A stretch of 64,000 bases of DNA from Haloarcula hispanica ATCC 33960 (GTDB taxonomy: Archaea > Halobacteriota > Halobacteria > Halobacteriales > Haloarculaceae): the NCBI RefSeq assembly GCF_000223905.1, contig NC_015948.1:1674001-1738000 (forward strand), written 5' to 3'. Below are positions 1-7,871 of the stretch, piece after piece. Positions within the stretch are counted from its first letter, which is position 1. Each line of letters opens with the position of its first letter. The translations under genes were made by a program, and so were the position numbers. A model generated the notes under the pieces. The model saw nothing but the letters and a program-made list of their open reading frames with translations, was not told the DNA's origin and did not search any database.

Positions 1-2
1 TC

Positions 3-542
3 GCCGATGGTCTGCGAAAGGACGACGGCGCAGTGGTCGTGACGACCGGAGACGGCGCGGGCAGCGTCGTCGAGGAGTTCCGGTCGCTCGTGCCCGACCT
101 CGACGACTCCCAGCTCGGTGTCATCGACTGTCGGGGCGAAGGTGGCACGGACGAGGAGGCAATCGGCAACGCCCACGCCCACCACGTCTCTTCGCCCGGT
201 GATCTCACCGGCATCGGTATCGGCATCACGAAGGCGCTGGAGGGACTACACAACGCCGGCAACGAACAGGGCCGTCTGGCCCTCGTCTCGCTGTCGACGA
301 TGCTGACCTACACGGACAAGAAGACCGTGTTCAAGTTCTGTCATGTGCTGTCCTCGCGGCTGGACTCCGCGGGCTACATCGGCGTGTTCACCATCGACTC
401 GGGAGCCCACGACGACCAGACACTGCAGGTCATCAAGCAGGCGTTCGACGGGATGATCGACGTGCGCGACGCCGAGGGCGGCGGCCGCGAGGCCCGCGTG
501 CTCGGCCTCGCCGGCGAGCCGACCGACTGGCAGGACATCTGA
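3..542 (+). CDS. RecA/KaiC-superfamily ATPase-like protein, 3' part only
   Basis: The frame is already open at the left edge (from base 3 it reads ADGLRKDDGAVVV), so this is the C-terminal part of a longer gene and the GTG at 33 is unlikely to be the start. About 179 residues are visible. The segments LALVSLSTMLTYTDKKTVF and GYIGVFTIDSGAHDDQ look like the late strands of a RecA-like core as in the RecA-superfamily ATPases that haloarchaea carry in several copies. The Walker A region would lie outside the window. The protein ends in TDWQDI and thyX follows on the same strand after 82 bases. The exact subfamily and role cannot be told from this part. Confidence 0.7.
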   Translation, partial: ADGLRKDDGAVVVTTGDGAGSVVEEFRSLVPDLDDSQLGVIDCRGEGGTDEEAIGNAHAHHVSSPGDLTGIGIGITKALEGLHNAGNEQGRLALVSLSTMLTYTDKKTVFKFCHVLSSRLDSAGYIGVFTIDSGAHDDQTLQVIKQAFDGMIDVRDAEGGGREARVLGLAGEPTDWQDI

Positions 543-624
543 GTACGTCGCCATCCACAGGCGGTCCGAACCCCGTGTCGGTCCGGGAAGGAAGTATTTT
601 GCCGCTCCGGTTCACCCACCCGAT

Positions 625-1368
625 ATGGACGTAAAGCTGCTCGAAGCCACAGACGACCCCGAGGACCTCATCTGCAAGGCAGCACGTAACGACTACAGCG
701 ACACCTCCGTCGGCAGCCAGTCGTTCGAAGCGACGATGGCTGAGGTCGACGGAGACACCCTTGACGACAAGAAGGAGACGCTCATCGGCCACCTGCTCGA
801 CCACGGCCACTTCGGTCCGTTCGAGCACGCGCAGGCGACCTTCGCCGTGGAGGGGGTCTCCCGCTCCTGTATGGCCCAGATCACCCGCCACCGCCACGTC
901 TCCTTCGACGTGCAGTCGATGCGGTACGTCTCCTTCGACGACGTGGACCCCGAAGCCGTCCGGGAAGGCGAACTGGTCGTGACGCCGCCGTCCGCGACGG
1001 ACCCGGACTGGATCGGCCGGAACCAGCAGAAAGCGAGCGTCTCCGACGAGGAGTTCGAGGAGCGCACGGAAATATTCAAAGACACCATCGAACAGGCGGT
1101 CGAATCGTACCAGGAACTGCTTGAGCTGGGAATGCCACCGGAAGACGCTCGGTTCGTGCTGCCAATCGGAACAAAGGTGAACATCGTGATGTCGATGAAC
1201 GCCCGGATGCTGATGCACGTCGCGGACATGCGAGCCGCGGCGGACGCACAGTGGGAGATCCGGGAGATGACCGAGGAGATGCTCGACCTGGCAGCCGACT
1301 GGTGTCCCAAGACCTTCGACTACTACGAGCGGGAGATGAAGGGACGCAAGAACCGGCTCGCACCCTGA
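625..1368 (+). CDS. thyX: Flavin-dependent thymidylate synthase ThyX
   Basis: ThyX makes dTMP from dUMP using methylene-tetrahydrofolate, FAD and NADPH. The protein has 247 residues, normal for the family. The ThyX signature is clear: RHR at residues 88-90, followed by S93 and the QSMRY stretch. The C-terminal half (TKVNIVMSMNARMLMHVADMR) carries the usual substrate-binding arginines. The start is an ATG at 625 with TATA-like AT-rich sequence (AGTATTTT) about 30 bases upstream, so the message is probably nearly leaderless. It is a housekeeping gene for thymidylate supply where a ThyA enzyme is absent. Confidence 0.95.
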   Translation: MDVKLLEATDDPEDLICKAARNDYSDTSVGSQSFEATMAEVDGDTLDDKKETLIGHLLDHGHFGPFEHAQATFAVEGVSRSCMAQITRHRHVSFDVQSMRYVSFDDVDPEAVREGELVVTPPSATDPDWIGRNQQKASVSDEEFEERTEIFKDTIEQAVESYQELLELGMPPEDARFVLPIGTKVNIVMSMNARMLMHVADMRAAADAQWEIREMTEEMLDLAADWCPKTFDYYEREMKGRKNRLAP

Positions 1369-1565
1369 CAGAGCCGCACTTCTCGCGGCAGTTCAGAACA
1401 GCTGTCTTCGGTCGTGGGCATCGACAATTGTTGGATCGACCTTGATACTCACAACGGCAATAGCGAGACACGAGCCGTTTTGTTGCGTCAACGACCGGAT
1501 TTCAGAGTATCAAAAGACGAAACGAGTACGACACATTCATTACCGCACATCCTAGATAAACAATT

Positions 1566-1739
1566 GTGTCTTACGAGGTTGAACGTCCCACCCGTCGGTC
1601 GGGCACTGCGTCTGATGTGATGTGTGCTGTCGACGATGTCGACGGCCAGCAGCGGTTCGTCATCGCCGATATTGCCCACGATGACATCTGGATTTCGATG
1701 GTAGCGGACGAGACCTGCACACTTACAGCCTGGCGATAG
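1566..1739 (+). CDS. Small conserved haloarchaeal protein (DUF7556-like), GTG start
   Basis: This 57-codon frame starts with GTG and ends in TAG. After a variable N-terminus it reads SDVMCAVDDVDGQQRFVIADI and then DDIWISM, ending in TAWR. From memory this matches the pattern of the very short haloarchaeal DUF7556 family, in which an (E/D)VMA(A/S)(I/V)DD motif precedes IADI and a D-x-W-(L/I)-S stretch, with a terminal aromatic-Arg. It fills part of an otherwise empty 500-base interval between thyX and the aIF2-beta gene. The overlapping minus-strand frame has no plausible protein features. No function is known. The family call is from recall and the GTG start is a best guess. Confidence 0.65.
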   Translation: MSYEVERPTRRSGTASDVMCAVDDVDGQQRFVIADIAHDDIWISMVADETCTLTAWR

Positions 1740-1873
1740 CGGGCCACCACCGGCTGTGACGGATTCTTGTAGATAGTTCCGGACAGTGCCGACCTCGGGG
1801 TCGACACAGACCGGGAAATCGCTCAAACAGTCCGTATGAAAAGTTTTTGTTGACCGCTCTGTGACGTAGGAGT

Positions 1874-2278
1874 ATGGAATACGACGACATGCTCGACCGG
1901 GCGATGGAGGAGACGCCCGAGATTGACGGCACAAGCGAGCGGTTCGAGGTCCCCGATCCAGACGTCCGACAGGAAGGGAACGTCACCGTCTACGAGAACT
2001 TCCAGTCGACGTGTTCCCGGCTCGGACGCGAGGACGACCATGTGATGAAGTTCCTCCAGAACGACCTCGGGACAAGCGGCCACATCGACGAGAGCGGTCG
2101 AGCGCGCCTGACCGGCGAGTTCGATGCCGACCGTATCGAGGCGTCCATCGACGAGTACGTCGACGAGTTCGTGCTCTGCTCGGAGTGTGGGCTGCCGGAC
2201 ACGCAACTGGAACGGGAACAGGGCGCGCTGTTGCTCCGCTGTGAGGCGTGTGGCGCCCGCTCGGCGACGAGCGAGTAG
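1874..2278 (+). CDS. Translation initiation factor aIF2, subunit beta
   Basis: aIF2 is the heterotrimeric GTPase that brings initiator Met-tRNA to the small ribosomal subunit; beta is its zinc-ribbon subunit. The 134-residue product has the archaeal aIF2-beta layout: a short N-terminal helix, the alpha/beta core (VTVYENFQ to LGTSGHIDE), and a C-terminal zinc ribbon with CSECG and CEACG separated by about 17 residues. The family in archaea is typically 130-145 residues. A run of T bases (AAAGTTTTTG, about 1840) lies upstream and probably belongs to the promoter. The stop codon abuts the converging small zinc-ribbon gene. Confidence 0.92.
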   Translation: MEYDDMLDRAMEETPEIDGTSERFEVPDPDVRQEGNVTVYENFQSTCSRLGREDDHVMKFLQNDLGTSGHIDESGRARLTGEFDADRIEASIDEYVDEFVLCSECGLPDTQLEREQGALLLRCEACGARSATSE

Positions 2279-2458
2279 CTACTGCAGACCTTTCAGCGTC
2301 TGCAAGTCGTTTTCCGTGCGGGTAAAAACGGCGAGCCGATGGCTCGCGTGACAGTTCGGGCAGTGGAACGTCGTGTCGTGTCGCGGCAAGTCCGTTGGCG
2401 TCGACTCCCAGTCTTTCTTACACTCAGGACAGAGCAATCGAACGTACGCTTCCTCCAT
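2279..2458 (-). CDS. 59-residue zinc-ribbon protein, conserved in haloarchaea
   Basis: A short frame on the minus strand starts at ATG 2458 and ends at TAG 2279, directly against the stop of the aIF2-beta gene. The product starts MEEAYVRLLCPECKKDWES and has a second pair CPNC about 20 residues later, so it can form one four-cysteine zinc ribbon. The tail is FTRTENDLQTLKGLQ. Sequences of this shape are very conserved among haloarchaea (I recall a DUF7836-type annotation). A T-rich box (TTTTTATC, near 2488) lies about 30 bases upstream of the ATG. Role unknown; a nucleic-acid or protein-binding adaptor is possible. The size explains why it is easily missed. Confidence 0.8.
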   Translation of the reverse strand: MEEAYVRLLCPECKKDWESTPTDLPRHDTTFHCPNCHASHRLAVFTRTENDLQTLKGLQ

Positions 2459-2531
2459 GTATGTTACTCACACACATATCCAACGATAAAAAGCCTTGGC
2501 GTCTCCCCATTAGTCTGCCTTCACCCGGGCG

Positions 2532-3500
2532 TCAGGCCGGAAGGTCCTCGGCTTCGAGGAGTTCCTTGTACCGGTTTCGAATAGTCACTTCGGAGATGTC
2601 GGCGACGTCGCTGACCTGACTCTGTGTGACCTTCTCGTTGGTCAGCAACGCGGCGGCGTAGACGGCCGCTGCGGCGATGCCGACCGGCGATTTGCCGGAG
2701 AGCATCCCCGACTGGCGAGCACCTTCGATGAGGTCCCGTGCCTGTCGCTGGGTCTCCTCGCTGAGTCCGAGGTCGGAGATGAACCGCGGGAGGTAGTGTT
2801 CCGGGTCCGCCGGCTGGACTTCGAGGCTGAGTTCCCGGACGATGTACCGGTAGGTCCGTGTGAGTTCCATCTTTTCGACGCGGGAGACGCGGGCCATCTC
2901 GTCCAGCGACCGGGGGTTTCCGGCCATGCGAGCGGCCGCGTACAGCGCGGACGTGGCGACGCCCTCAATGGAGCGGCCCGGAAGGAGGTCGTCACCGAGC
3001 GCGCGCCGGTAGATGACGCTGGATGTCTCGCGGACGTTCTGGGGGAGTCCCAGCGCCGAGGCCATCCGGTCGATTTCGCCCAGCGCCTGCTTGAGATTGC
3101 GCTCCTTGGAGTCACGGGTACGGAACCGCTCGTTCCAGGTCCGGAGCCGCTGCATTTTCTGGCGCTGCTCGCTGGAGAGGGAACGCCCGTAGGCGTCCTT
3201 GTTCTGCCAGCCGATGTTGGTCGAGAGGCCCTTGTCGTGCATCATGTTCGTCGTCGGCGCACCGACGCGGGACTTGCGGTCCTTCTCTGCGGAGTTGAAC
3301 GCCCGCCACTCCGGCCCGTGGTCGATCTCGTCCTCTTCGACGACCAGTCCACAGTCCTCACAGACTGTTTCGCCGTGTTCGGAGTCCGTAACGACGTTGC
3401 CACTACATTCGGGACAGGCCTCTACAGCCTCCTGCTCCGTCGGTTCGGATATTTGCTCGTCTCGTTCTCGTGTGCTCGTCCGCGTTGGTGATTCACTCAT
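2532..3500 (-). CDS. tfb: Transcription initiation factor IIB (TFB)
   Basis: TFB bridges TBP at the TATA box and RNA polymerase. The 322-residue product has the full TFIIB layout: an N-terminal zinc ribbon (CPEC ... CEDCG, residues about 29-52), the B-finger/linker region (GPEWRAFN, then GAPTTNMMHDKGLSTNIGW), and two cyclin-like repeats ending in a helix-turn-helix (QSQVSDVADISEVTIRNRY). Haloarchaea carry many TFB paralogues, so which one this is cannot be stated. The start ATG is preceded by a leader of about 75-90 bases and a TATA box around 3578-3590. Confidence 0.95.
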   Translation of the reverse strand: MSESPTRTSTRERDEQISEPTEQEAVEACPECSGNVVTDSEHGETVCEDCGLVVEEDEIDHGPEWRAFNSAEKDRKSRVGAPTTNMMHDKGLSTNIGWQNKDAYGRSLSSEQRQKMQRLRTWNERFRTRDSKERNLKQALGEIDRMASALGLPQNVRETSSVIYRRALGDDLLPGRSIEGVATSALYAAARMAGNPRSLDEMARVSRVEKMELTRTYRYIVRELSLEVQPADPEHYLPRFISDLGLSEETQRQARDLIEGARQSGMLSGKSPVGIAAAAVYAAALLTNEKVTQSQVSDVADISEVTIRNRYKELLEAEDLPA

Positions 3501-3978
3501 GATTGGGAGTTCTGTTCTGCCGGGTGCAGAAATTTTAAGACTGTTTGGGGAAACTGTCTTACCCTATAGTTAGTCCGTAAAGTATATAAATCTTTCGCCG
3601 GATTTCCGCAGGAACCGCCGGACAGCAGGGTGATACGGCATGACATGGCCCGCCGTACGGCTATATAATCTTGGTGGTTATCGCCGCCGTCCGTGCACAA
3701 CGCATAAATGGGGGGCTGCACCGCCGTGCGACTCCATCTGTGCTCCGTCGAACGACCAGTCCTCACCTCGATACGCCCGCTCCTGATCGGTCGGGAGCGG
3801 CAAGTGGGTCCCGGAATTGCCGGGTCAGCGGGAGTCACCGTGTGGTTCCGCACATCGTGGGGGAGTGATGAAATATAAAAAGCGATGTTACCAACTGGCA
3901 TGATTTGGTTACAGTTGCATACCAGATACATACATCCACACGACGACAGCCCCGTTTGAGGGATGTCGCGGCAACCGC
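3501..3978. other. 478-base interval without a convincing gene
   Basis: The stretch between tfb and the next minus-strand gene contains the tfb promoter, a perfect 10-base palindrome GCCGTACGGC (3652-3661) directly followed by TATATAATC (3662-3670), and an AT-rich tract AAATATAAAAAGC (3871-3883). A 56-codon plus-strand frame (3708-3878) follows the palindrome/TATA pair, but its product is basic, unlike haloarchaeal proteins, so I do not call it a gene. A longer minus-strand frame covering the whole interval is rich in Arg, Ser and Pro and looks like noise. A short regulatory RNA from the 3662 box is possible. Confidence 0.5.
3575..3592 (-). promoter_or_regulatory. TATA box of the tfb promoter
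   Basis: On the minus strand the sequence reads AAGATTTATATACTTTAC, a good archaeal TATA element, about 80 bases before the tfb start codon. Together with a second AT-rich tract at 3531-3536 it implies a 5' untranslated leader of about 55-60 bases, longer than usual in haloarchaea. Confidence 0.55.
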
Positions 3979-4281
3979 TCAATCGAGCGAGATCCACGCC
4001 AGAAACAGCAGCCCTCCGAGCTCCAGTATCGCAACGAATGTCATCGCGCGACCGGCGACAGGGGCGGCGCTTCGCAACAGCACGGCGACCTCCGGGTCAA
4101 GGACGTAGTAGTAGACGGACAGGCAGTTCTCGGCGAGCAACAGTACCCCGAAGACCGTCAGTCCGAGCGCGTGTTTCGAACCCACTGCCAGGTAGTTCCG
4201 GACCCAGACTGACAGTAGCACGAGCAGGACCACGACGTTGAGCGCGGACGCGACACTCGCCGCGGTCATCCAGACTGCCAT
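3979..4281 (-). CDS. Small three-TM membrane protein (DUF7521-like)
   Basis: The 100-residue product is almost entirely hydrophobic with about three membrane segments (SALNVVVLLVLLSVWV, LGLTVFGVLLLAENCLSVYYY and TFVAILELGGLLFLAW). It lies 55 bases downstream of a winged-helix gene on the same strand. In haloarchaea small membrane proteins of this kind are often paired with a small wHTH regulator, which suggests a sensor/regulator pair in which the membrane protein influences the DNA-binding partner. That role is inference from gene order. The DUF number is from recall. Confidence 0.75.
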   Translation of the reverse strand: MAVWMTAASVASALNVVVLLVLLSVWVRNYLAVGSKHALGLTVFGVLLLAENCLSVYYYVLDPEVAVLLRSAAPVAGRAMTFVAILELGGLLFLAWISLD

Positions 4282-4336
4282 CTGTGCCCTCCTATGCCGG
4301 CTCGTGGTAAGACTCCTTTCCCGATTTCAGCCATTG

Positions 4337-4648
4337 TCACTCGATCTCCGCGATGATTTCCTCGATGGTGTCCCAGTACTGTTCGGTCCTGTCCGTCAGC
4401 GTGTAGACGGAGCCGTAGTCGCCGCCGGTGTTGTCGACGACGCCGTTGTCCAACAGCACGTCAAGGTGGTGCCGGACGGTCTTGTAATCGAGGTCAAGGT
4501 CCTCCGCCAGTTGGTTAGCGTTCCGGGGCCGTCGCTTGAGGGCCTTGAGGATACGGGCTCTGTTTGGCCCCCCACGGGTCCCGGAGAGAACGTACCAGAG
4601 GACACCCTCCATCAGCGGACCCAACTCTCCGGGCGTACGTATATCCAC
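4337..4648 (-). CDS. Winged-helix (ArsR-like) transcriptional regulator
   Basis: The 103-residue product contains a classic winged-helix domain: RARILKALKRRPRNANQLAEDL, a recognition helix around LDYKTVRHHLDVLLDNGVV, and a wing with GGDYGSVYTLTD. It has no sensor domain, so control may come from the membrane protein encoded immediately downstream, with which it probably forms an operon. The target is unknown. A 143-base AT-poor interval separates it from the fasciclin gene upstream. Confidence 0.85.
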   Translation of the reverse strand: MDIRTPGELGPLMEGVLWYVLSGTRGGPNRARILKALKRRPRNANQLAEDLDLDYKTVRHHLDVLLDNGVVDNTGGDYGSVYTLTDRTEQYWDTIEEIIAEIE

Positions 4649-4791
4649 TGGCCGATTGTGCGATAACTGCCTACGAGCGTAACGGCGGAAGCTAATTGTC
4701 AGCGGTGGGCATCAAGAACCCGAAGCGGTCGTCGCGGGGTGGCAATTCTGGCCGGCTGCCACGCACGGGCTCGAGATAGTCGTGCGCCGGG

Positions 4792-5286
4792 TTACGGCTG
4801 CAACACGCCGTCGATGGCGTGGATGAAGCCGTTGGAGGCCTCGATGTTCGTGTCGACGATATCGGCCTGGTCGCCGTTGAGGTCAGTCCCGTCTACGTCG
4901 ATCTTCGCCCCGTTCAGCGTCGGGATTTTCTCCGAGTCGACGACGGAGCTTGCGTCTCGCTCGCCCGGTGCGACGTGGTACGTGAGGACGTCCACGAGGA
5001 ACTCGTCGTCGACATCGCCGACGTTGTCGACAGTGATTCCCGCGGCGTTAAACGCACCGTCGGTCGGCGCAAACACCGTCAGCTGACGGTTCCCGCTGAG
5101 CGTGTCGACGAGGCCGGCTTCCTGCACTGCGGCCACCAGCACGTCGAAGCCGTCGGCCGCCATGGCCACGTCAACGATCGTATCGCCGTCTCTCGGCGGC
5201 GCGGCACTCGCGGCACCGACGCCACCGACTGCGACTGCTGTTCCGGCACCGATACTCCGTAACACACTGCGCCTGGTCTGTTTCAT
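4792..5286 (-). CDS. Exported fasciclin-domain protein (Tat signal)
   Basis: The start is best placed at the ATG at 5286, because the protein then begins MKQTRRSVLRSIGAGTAV, a twin-arginine signal peptide followed by a hydrophobic stretch and an AASAAP cleavage region. An in-frame upstream start at 5319 would put extra residues before the signal. After cleavage there is one FAS1/fasciclin domain of about 130 residues, with the two conserved boxes: LTVFAPTDGAFNAAG and LTYHVAPG, and a terminal ASNGFIHAIDGVLQP. Such proteins act outside the cell, typically in adhesion. It seems to stand alone, between a wHTH gene and a DUF357 gene. Confidence 0.88.
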   Translation of the reverse strand: MKQTRRSVLRSIGAGTAVAVGGVGAASAAPPRDGDTIVDVAMAADGFDVLVAAVQEAGLVDTLSGNRQLTVFAPTDGAFNAAGITVDNVGDVDDEFLVDVLTYHVAPGERDASSVVDSEKIPTLNGAKIDVDGTDLNGDQADIVDTNIEASNGFIHAIDGVLQP

Positions 5287-5360
5287 GGAAACCCGGGCGA
5301 TTCGGAGGACTGTTGACACTTAACCGGTTTCCGAACTGGGACCCAAATTAGACCATAGTT

Positions 5361-5645
5361 TCAGACAGTGAATAGGTGACCCTCGGTCGGAACGTCGAAG
5401 AGTCCGATACGTGCGCCCGCGTCCAGCCACGCATGCCCGTACGAGAACGATGCCAGCGCGTTGACCGGGTCGTCGTCGTCCCTGAAGTGGCGACCGTCCG
5501 CCAGATACGCCGCCGCCATCTCTTCACACTCCAGTGCGGCGTCGTGCATCGGCGTCCCTTCAGGTGGCGCGACTGATGCCGCGTCGAGCGCCTCGGCGAG
5601 CAGTCCCTCGTAGCGGTCGGTCTTCTCTTCGAGATCTGCGGCCAT
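5361..5645 (-). CDS. DUF357 family protein
   Basis: With the ATG at 5645 the product has 94 residues and begins MAADLEEKTDRYEGLLAEA, as expected for this all-helical archaeal family. The signature is the stretch EEMAAAYLADGRHFRDDDD followed by ALASFSYGHAWLDAGARIG. The frame is open to 5714, but the added N-terminus would cover the promoter region of the divergent reductase gene, so the shorter start is preferred. Function is unknown; homologues are small archaeal proteins. Confidence 0.85.
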   Translation of the reverse strand: MAADLEEKTDRYEGLLAEALDAASVAPPEGTPMHDAALECEEMAAAYLADGRHFRDDDDPVNALASFSYGHAWLDAGARIGLFDVPTEGHLFTV

Positions 5646-5715
5646 ACCCTCAGCGAACGGTGGCAGTGGCCTAAGCGTGTCGTCCCAGTGCGAGTTCGGC
5701 GCACGACAACACAAG

Positions 5716-5723
5716 CTAAATAC
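5716..5723 (+). promoter_or_regulatory. TATA box of the thioredoxin-reductase-like gene
   Basis: CTAAATAC lies about 27 bases before the ATG at 5747, the spacing expected for a leaderless transcript. It supports that ATG as the start. Confidence 0.5.
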
Positions 5724-5746
5724 GGCCCGGTAGTCTAGCTTGGCTA

Positions 5747-6796
5747 ATGACAGAATCGGTCGAACACCGACGACTCATCGTCGCTGGCACCGGCGCAGCG
5801 GGACTGACAGCGGCCATCTACGCCGCCAGAAGTAACAACGACCCACTCGTTCTGGAAGGCGACGAACCGGGCGGGCAGCTCACGCTGACCAGCGAAGTCG
5901 AGAACTTCCCCGGCTTCCCCGAGGGGCTCTCCGGTCCGGACCTCATCAACAACATGAAAGAGCAGGCCGAGCGGTTCGGGACCGAGCTGAAACACGGCAT
6001 CGTCGCCGACATCGACGACAGCGAACGGCCGTTCCGCGTGGAACTGTCGAACGGCGACGTGTACACCTGCGACGCCTTCATCGCCGCCTCCGGAGCCAGC
6101 GCCCGGACGCTGGGCGTCCCCGGCGAGGACGAGCTGATGGGCTACGGCGTCTCGACGTGTGCAACCTGTGACGGCGCGTTCTTCCGCGGCGAAGACATGC
6201 TCGTTGTCGGCGGCGGCGACGCGGCCATGGAGGAGGCCCACTTCCTCACGAAGTTCGCCGACACCGTCTACATCGCACACCGCCGCGAGGAGTTCCGCGC
6301 CGAGGACTACTGGATCGACCGCGTCCAGCAGAAGGTCGACGAGGGCGAAATCGAGATCATGCGAAACACCGAGTTGCTGGAGATGCACGGCTCACCCGAG
6401 AACGGGGTCGACCACGTCACCCTCGCACAGAACGACGCGGGCCATCCCAGCGAGAAGCTCGACGCCGACGGGACCGAAACCTTCGACTTCGACGTTGGTG
6501 CCGTCTTTATTGCCATCGGTCACACGCCTAACACCGACTACCTCGAAGACACCGGCGTCGAGCTGGACGATACCGGGTACATCCAGACCCACGGCGGCAC
6601 CGGCGGCGACCAGACCGCCACCGACGTGGACGGGATCTTCGGTGCCGGCGACGTGGTCGACTACCACTACCAGCAGGCCGTCACCGCTGCCGGGATGGGC
6701 TGTAAAGCCGCCATCGACGCCGACGAATACCTCGAATCACAGGCCGAGGCCGCCGCCGAGGCGGAGTCCGAAGCCGCCGCGGAAGCCGACGACTAG
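5747..6796 (+). CDS. Thioredoxin-reductase-family FAD/NAD(P) disulfide oxidoreductase
   Basis: The product (349 residues) has an N-terminal FAD-binding dinucleotide fold (GTGAAGLTAAIYAA), the redox pair C138-A-T-C141 in the stretch STCATCDGAFF, an NAD(P)-binding fold (VVGGGDAAMEEAHFL), and a C-terminal FAD contact (GIFGAGDVVD). This is the order of bacterial and archaeal thioredoxin reductases. After the catalytic part there is an acidic Ala/Glu-rich tail of about 25 residues, which may be a halophilic extension. It reduces a thioredoxin or related small dithiol protein; the partner is not in this window. Confidence 0.9.
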   Translation: MTESVEHRRLIVAGTGAAGLTAAIYAARSNNDPLVLEGDEPGGQLTLTSEVENFPGFPEGLSGPDLINNMKEQAERFGTELKHGIVADIDDSERPFRVELSNGDVYTCDAFIAASGASARTLGVPGEDELMGYGVSTCATCDGAFFRGEDMLVVGGGDAAMEEAHFLTKFADTVYIAHRREEFRAEDYWIDRVQQKVDEGEIEIMRNTELLEMHGSPENGVDHVTLAQNDAGHPSEKLDADGTETFDFDVGAVFIAIGHTPNTDYLEDTGVELDDTGYIQTHGGTGGDQTATDVDGIFGAGDVVDYHYQQAVTAAGMGCKAAIDADEYLESQAEAAAEAESEAAAEADD

Positions 6797-6862
6797 CGCA
6801 GTTGTTTCTTCGTTCGTCCCCACATCCACAGACCCTTTAGGATAGCCCCCGGAGTGAGCGGC

Positions 6863-7150
6863 ATGGCAACCGATACTGTCACGCTGACTATCGACGACGG
6901 CGAAGAGACCGACGAACTCACCGTCCCAAGCGAACTCGTAGACATCCTCCGAGAGTCGCCCGAGGAGACGGACCCGCAGGTCGTCGGCGACATCGCGATG
7001 TTCGGCATGACCCAGCGGATTCACAGCGCCGTCCACCACGCGCAGGGCGAGCCAGACGAGCAGATCGTCGCGCTCGAAGAGGAGACCAGCGAGCTGTTCG
7101 AGGAGCGCTTCGGCCAGTCCTTCGCCGAGCTGACCGGTCACGACCACTAA
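6863..7150 (+). CDS. Small acidic conserved haloarchaeal protein (DUF7545-like)
   Basis: The product has 95 residues from the ATG at 6863 (a GTG nine bases upstream would add three residues). It begins MATDTVTLTIDDGEETDEL and contains a conserved-looking helix-rich half (VGDIAMFGMTQRIHSAVHHAQG, EETSELFEERFG). It ends HDH. There is no known catalytic motif. Proteins with this pattern are common in haloarchaea without assigned function. A TTTAGG box sits about 27 bases upstream, consistent with its own promoter. Confidence 0.7.
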   Translation: MATDTVTLTIDDGEETDELTVPSELVDILRESPEETDPQVVGDIAMFGMTQRIHSAVHHAQGEPDEQIVALEEETSELFEERFGQSFAELTGHDH

Positions 7151-7167
7151 TTCTGCCGCCTCAGTTC

Positions 7168-7827
7168 TCAGAACTGCCAGTGAAGCACCACGCCGTCGTC
7201 GAGCCGTTCGACGCCGGCCAGCTCCGGCTCCGGGAAGTCCTCGATGAAGCCGTCGCCGTCGGCCAGCGTCGGCGCGTCCCGGCCGCCGATGACCTTCGGC
7301 CCGATGTAGACGAACAGCTCGTCGACCAGCGCCTCTTCTAGCAGGCCGAAGATGAGTTCGCCGCCACCCTCGACCATGAGCTGGTCGATACCGTCGCCCT
7401 CCAGTTTCGCAAGCGTCGTCGTCAGGTCGACCCGGTCCTGCCCGGCGGCGATGACGTACGCGCCGGCGTCTTCCATCTCCTCGATGAAGTCCGGCGGGGC
7501 GGCTTCGCTGACGAGGAGGTAAGTCTGGGCGCGACCGTCCAGCACTGTGGCGTCCGGCGGCGTTCGGATGCGGGAGTCGGCGACGACGCGTGCGGGATTT
7601 TCCGGCTTGCCGCGGTCGGCCCGGGCGGCGCGGCGGTCGGCGTCGTCGACGGTCAGTGAGGGGTCGTCAGCGAGAATCGTACCGACGCCGACCATCACAG
7701 CATCACTGTCGGCTCGAAGCTGGTCGACGCGGTCGAAGTCGTCCGGGCCGGAGATAGCGATCTGTTCGCGGCGGCGGGAGGAGAGTTTCCCATCGACACT
7801 CATGGCGGCGTTGACGACGACGTGCAT
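7168..7827 (-). CDS. arfC: 2,5-diamino-6-ribosylamino-pyrimidinone 5'-phosphate reductase (RibD C-terminal family)
   Basis: This enzyme performs the NADPH-dependent reduction step of archaeal riboflavin (and F420-related) biosynthesis. From the ATG at 7827 the product has 219 residues and starts MHVVVNAAMSVDGKLSSRR, the standard N-terminus of the RibD_C/DHFR-like family. Further landmarks are VDQLRADSDAVMVGVGTIL, the DPSLTV stretch and LMVEGGGELIFGLLEEALVDE. The frame stays open upstream to 8142, but that part is Arg-rich and overlaps the next gene, so it is not coding. The gene is tail-to-tail with the preceding small acidic-protein gene. Confidence 0.9.
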   Translation of the reverse strand: MHVVVNAAMSVDGKLSSRRREQIAISGPDDFDRVDQLRADSDAVMVGVGTILADDPSLTVDDADRRAARADRGKPENPARVVADSRIRTPPDATVLDGRAQTYLLVSEAAPPDFIEEMEDAGAYVIAAGQDRVDLTTTLAKLEGDGIDQLMVEGGGELIFGLLEEALVDELFVYIGPKVIGGRDAPTLADGDGFIEDFPEPELAGVERLDDGVVLHWQF

Positions 7828-7871
7828 ACTCGTTCGTGCCGGCGACACGTCAAACGGCTTTTGGGTTACAG

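Noticed and set aside
1488-1934. 148-residue minus-strand frame over the gap between thyX and aIF2-beta
   Set aside because: It is antisense to the small DUF7556-like gene and overlaps the start of the aIF2-beta gene. Composition is not haloarchaeal.
3497-3997. 166-residue minus-strand frame covering the gap before tfb
   Set aside because: Rich in Arg, Ser, Pro and Cys without acidic bias; it also covers the tfb promoter. Typical shadow of GC-rich non-coding DNA.
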